DNA of 64,000 bases from Gillisia sp. Hel_I_86 (lineage in GTDB: Bacteria > Bacteroidota > Bacteroidia > Flavobacteriales > Flavobacteriaceae): NCBI RefSeq assembly GCF_007827275.1, contig NZ_VISE01000001.1, positions 1,426,001-1,490,000 of the forward strand. Direction: 5' to 3'. The notes under the pieces were generated by a model. It saw only the letters and a list, made by a program, of their open reading frames with translations, was not told the DNA's origin and did no database searches. Both the position numbers and the translations under genes were made by a program. This document shows positions 63,553-64,000 of this stretch, piece after piece (position 1 is the first letter of the stretch; every line of letters begins with the position of its first letter).

Positions 63553-64000
63553 TATGCTTTCCATCAAAAATTTGAACAAAACGTATCCAAACGGAACACA
63601 GGCGCTTAACAATGTTAATTTAGAAATCGATAAAGGCATGTTTGGCTTATTAGGCCCAAACGGTGCCGGAAAATCTACCTTAATGCGCACAATTGCCACC
63701 TTGCAACTAAGTGATACTGGTAGCATAGAATTTGATGGAATAGATGTTTTTAACGAGCCGGAAGAACTCAGAAAGGTTTTAGGGTATTTGCCTCAGGATT
63801 TCGGGGTATATCCAAAAGTTTCTGCAGAGATGATGCTGAACCATATTGCAAAGATCAAGGGAATTCATAATAAGTCCGATAGAACTGCTTATGTAGCAGA
63901 TCTTTTGAATAAAGTGAACCTTTATAAATTCAGAAAAAGAAATTTAGGGGATTATTCCGGTGGGATGCGTCAGCGTTTTGGGATTGCTCAAGCTCTAATT
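63553..64000 (+). CDS. ABC transporter ATP-binding protein, 5' part
   Basis: The first 149 codons of an ABC ATPase that runs past the window end. Starting with MLSIKNLNKTYPNGTQALNN, it has Walker A GPNGAGKST (about residues 34-42), a Q-loop YLPQDFGVYP and the signature YSGGMRQRFGIAQ. It resembles the ATPases of ABC-2 type exporters (short spacing, YSGGMRQR). The permease partner is expected downstream, outside the window. Confidence 0.92.

Overview
The window is a 64 kb piece of a chromosome that looks like a member of the Flavobacteriaceae (Bacteroidota), probably a marine or environmental relative of Gramella, Gillisia or Zunongwangia. The evidence is AT-rich DNA, protein families typical of this group (an IPExxxVDY-family protein, a 632-residue PurF-like protein, an OmpA with thrombospondin type-3 repeats, a GreA-like small factor), promoters of the Bacteroidota type (TAnnTTTG at -7, sometimes TTG 19 bp upstream) and almost no Shine-Dalgarno sequences. 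Genus assignment is inference. No rRNA, CRISPR array, transposase or prophage was seen; this is mostly core chromosome.

Layout. 0-4.5 kb: 3' end of accC, a repeat-filled gap, a FAD oxidoreductase, mtgA, a Gre-like factor and a convergent ABC ATPase. 4.5-10.2 kb (minus strand): prolyl oligopeptidase, asd, mscL, alr-tdk. 10.4-14.5 kb (plus): a conserved unknown, rsmI, a uracil-DNA-glycosylase-like protein, recJ. 14.7-16.0 kb (minus): an LpxH-type hydrolase and a QueD/PTPS protein. 16.1-23.3 kb: a promoter, a TPP riboswitch and the thiamine operon thiS-thiC-tenI/thiE-like-thiD-thiE-thiG-thiH-thiF(rhodanese), visibly more GC-rich than its surroundings. 23.4-28.2 kb: a 2OG-Fe(II) oxygenase, two very small membrane proteins, an enoyl-CoA hydratase, a lipoprotein, a MATE exporter, a GNAT enzyme and tRNA-Ala(GGC). 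28.2-38.0 kb (minus): an AddAB-like helicase-nuclease pair whose two genes are separated by kbl and an ompA gene. 38-43 kb: sod, purF-like, pfkB-like, rnhA, purN. 43.2-47.5 kb (plus): acpP-fabF-rnc, an IPExxxVDY protein and pyk. 47.5-51 kb: a barrel-type outer-membrane protein, an AT-rich secreted protein with a broken 5' end, and dinB. 51.3-57.1 kb: a Rossmann oxidoreductase, a CYTH protein, pldA, an isoaspartyl peptidase/asparaginase, 3-hydroxyanthranilate dioxygenase and an ALDH7-type dehydrogenase. 57.4-64 kb: a DEDDy exonuclease, a serine hydrolase, ogt, a CNNM/CBS protein, two unknowns, hemB and the start of an ABC-transporter ATPase.

The genes group into ordinary housekeeping tasks: thiamine synthesis, fatty-acid synthesis coupled to RNase III, cell-wall precursors (asd, alr, mtgA), DNA repair (addAB, recJ, dinB, ogt) and purine synthesis. 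No obvious new defence or secretion system is present. The most interesting signals are non-coding or small: three families of intergenic repeats, one of which (three copies) keeps two hairpins while changing their sequence; a perfect terminator-like hairpin inside the first codons of rnc; a homopolymer-associated frameshift at the start of a secreted-protein gene; and small membrane-protein genes of 43 and 54 codons.
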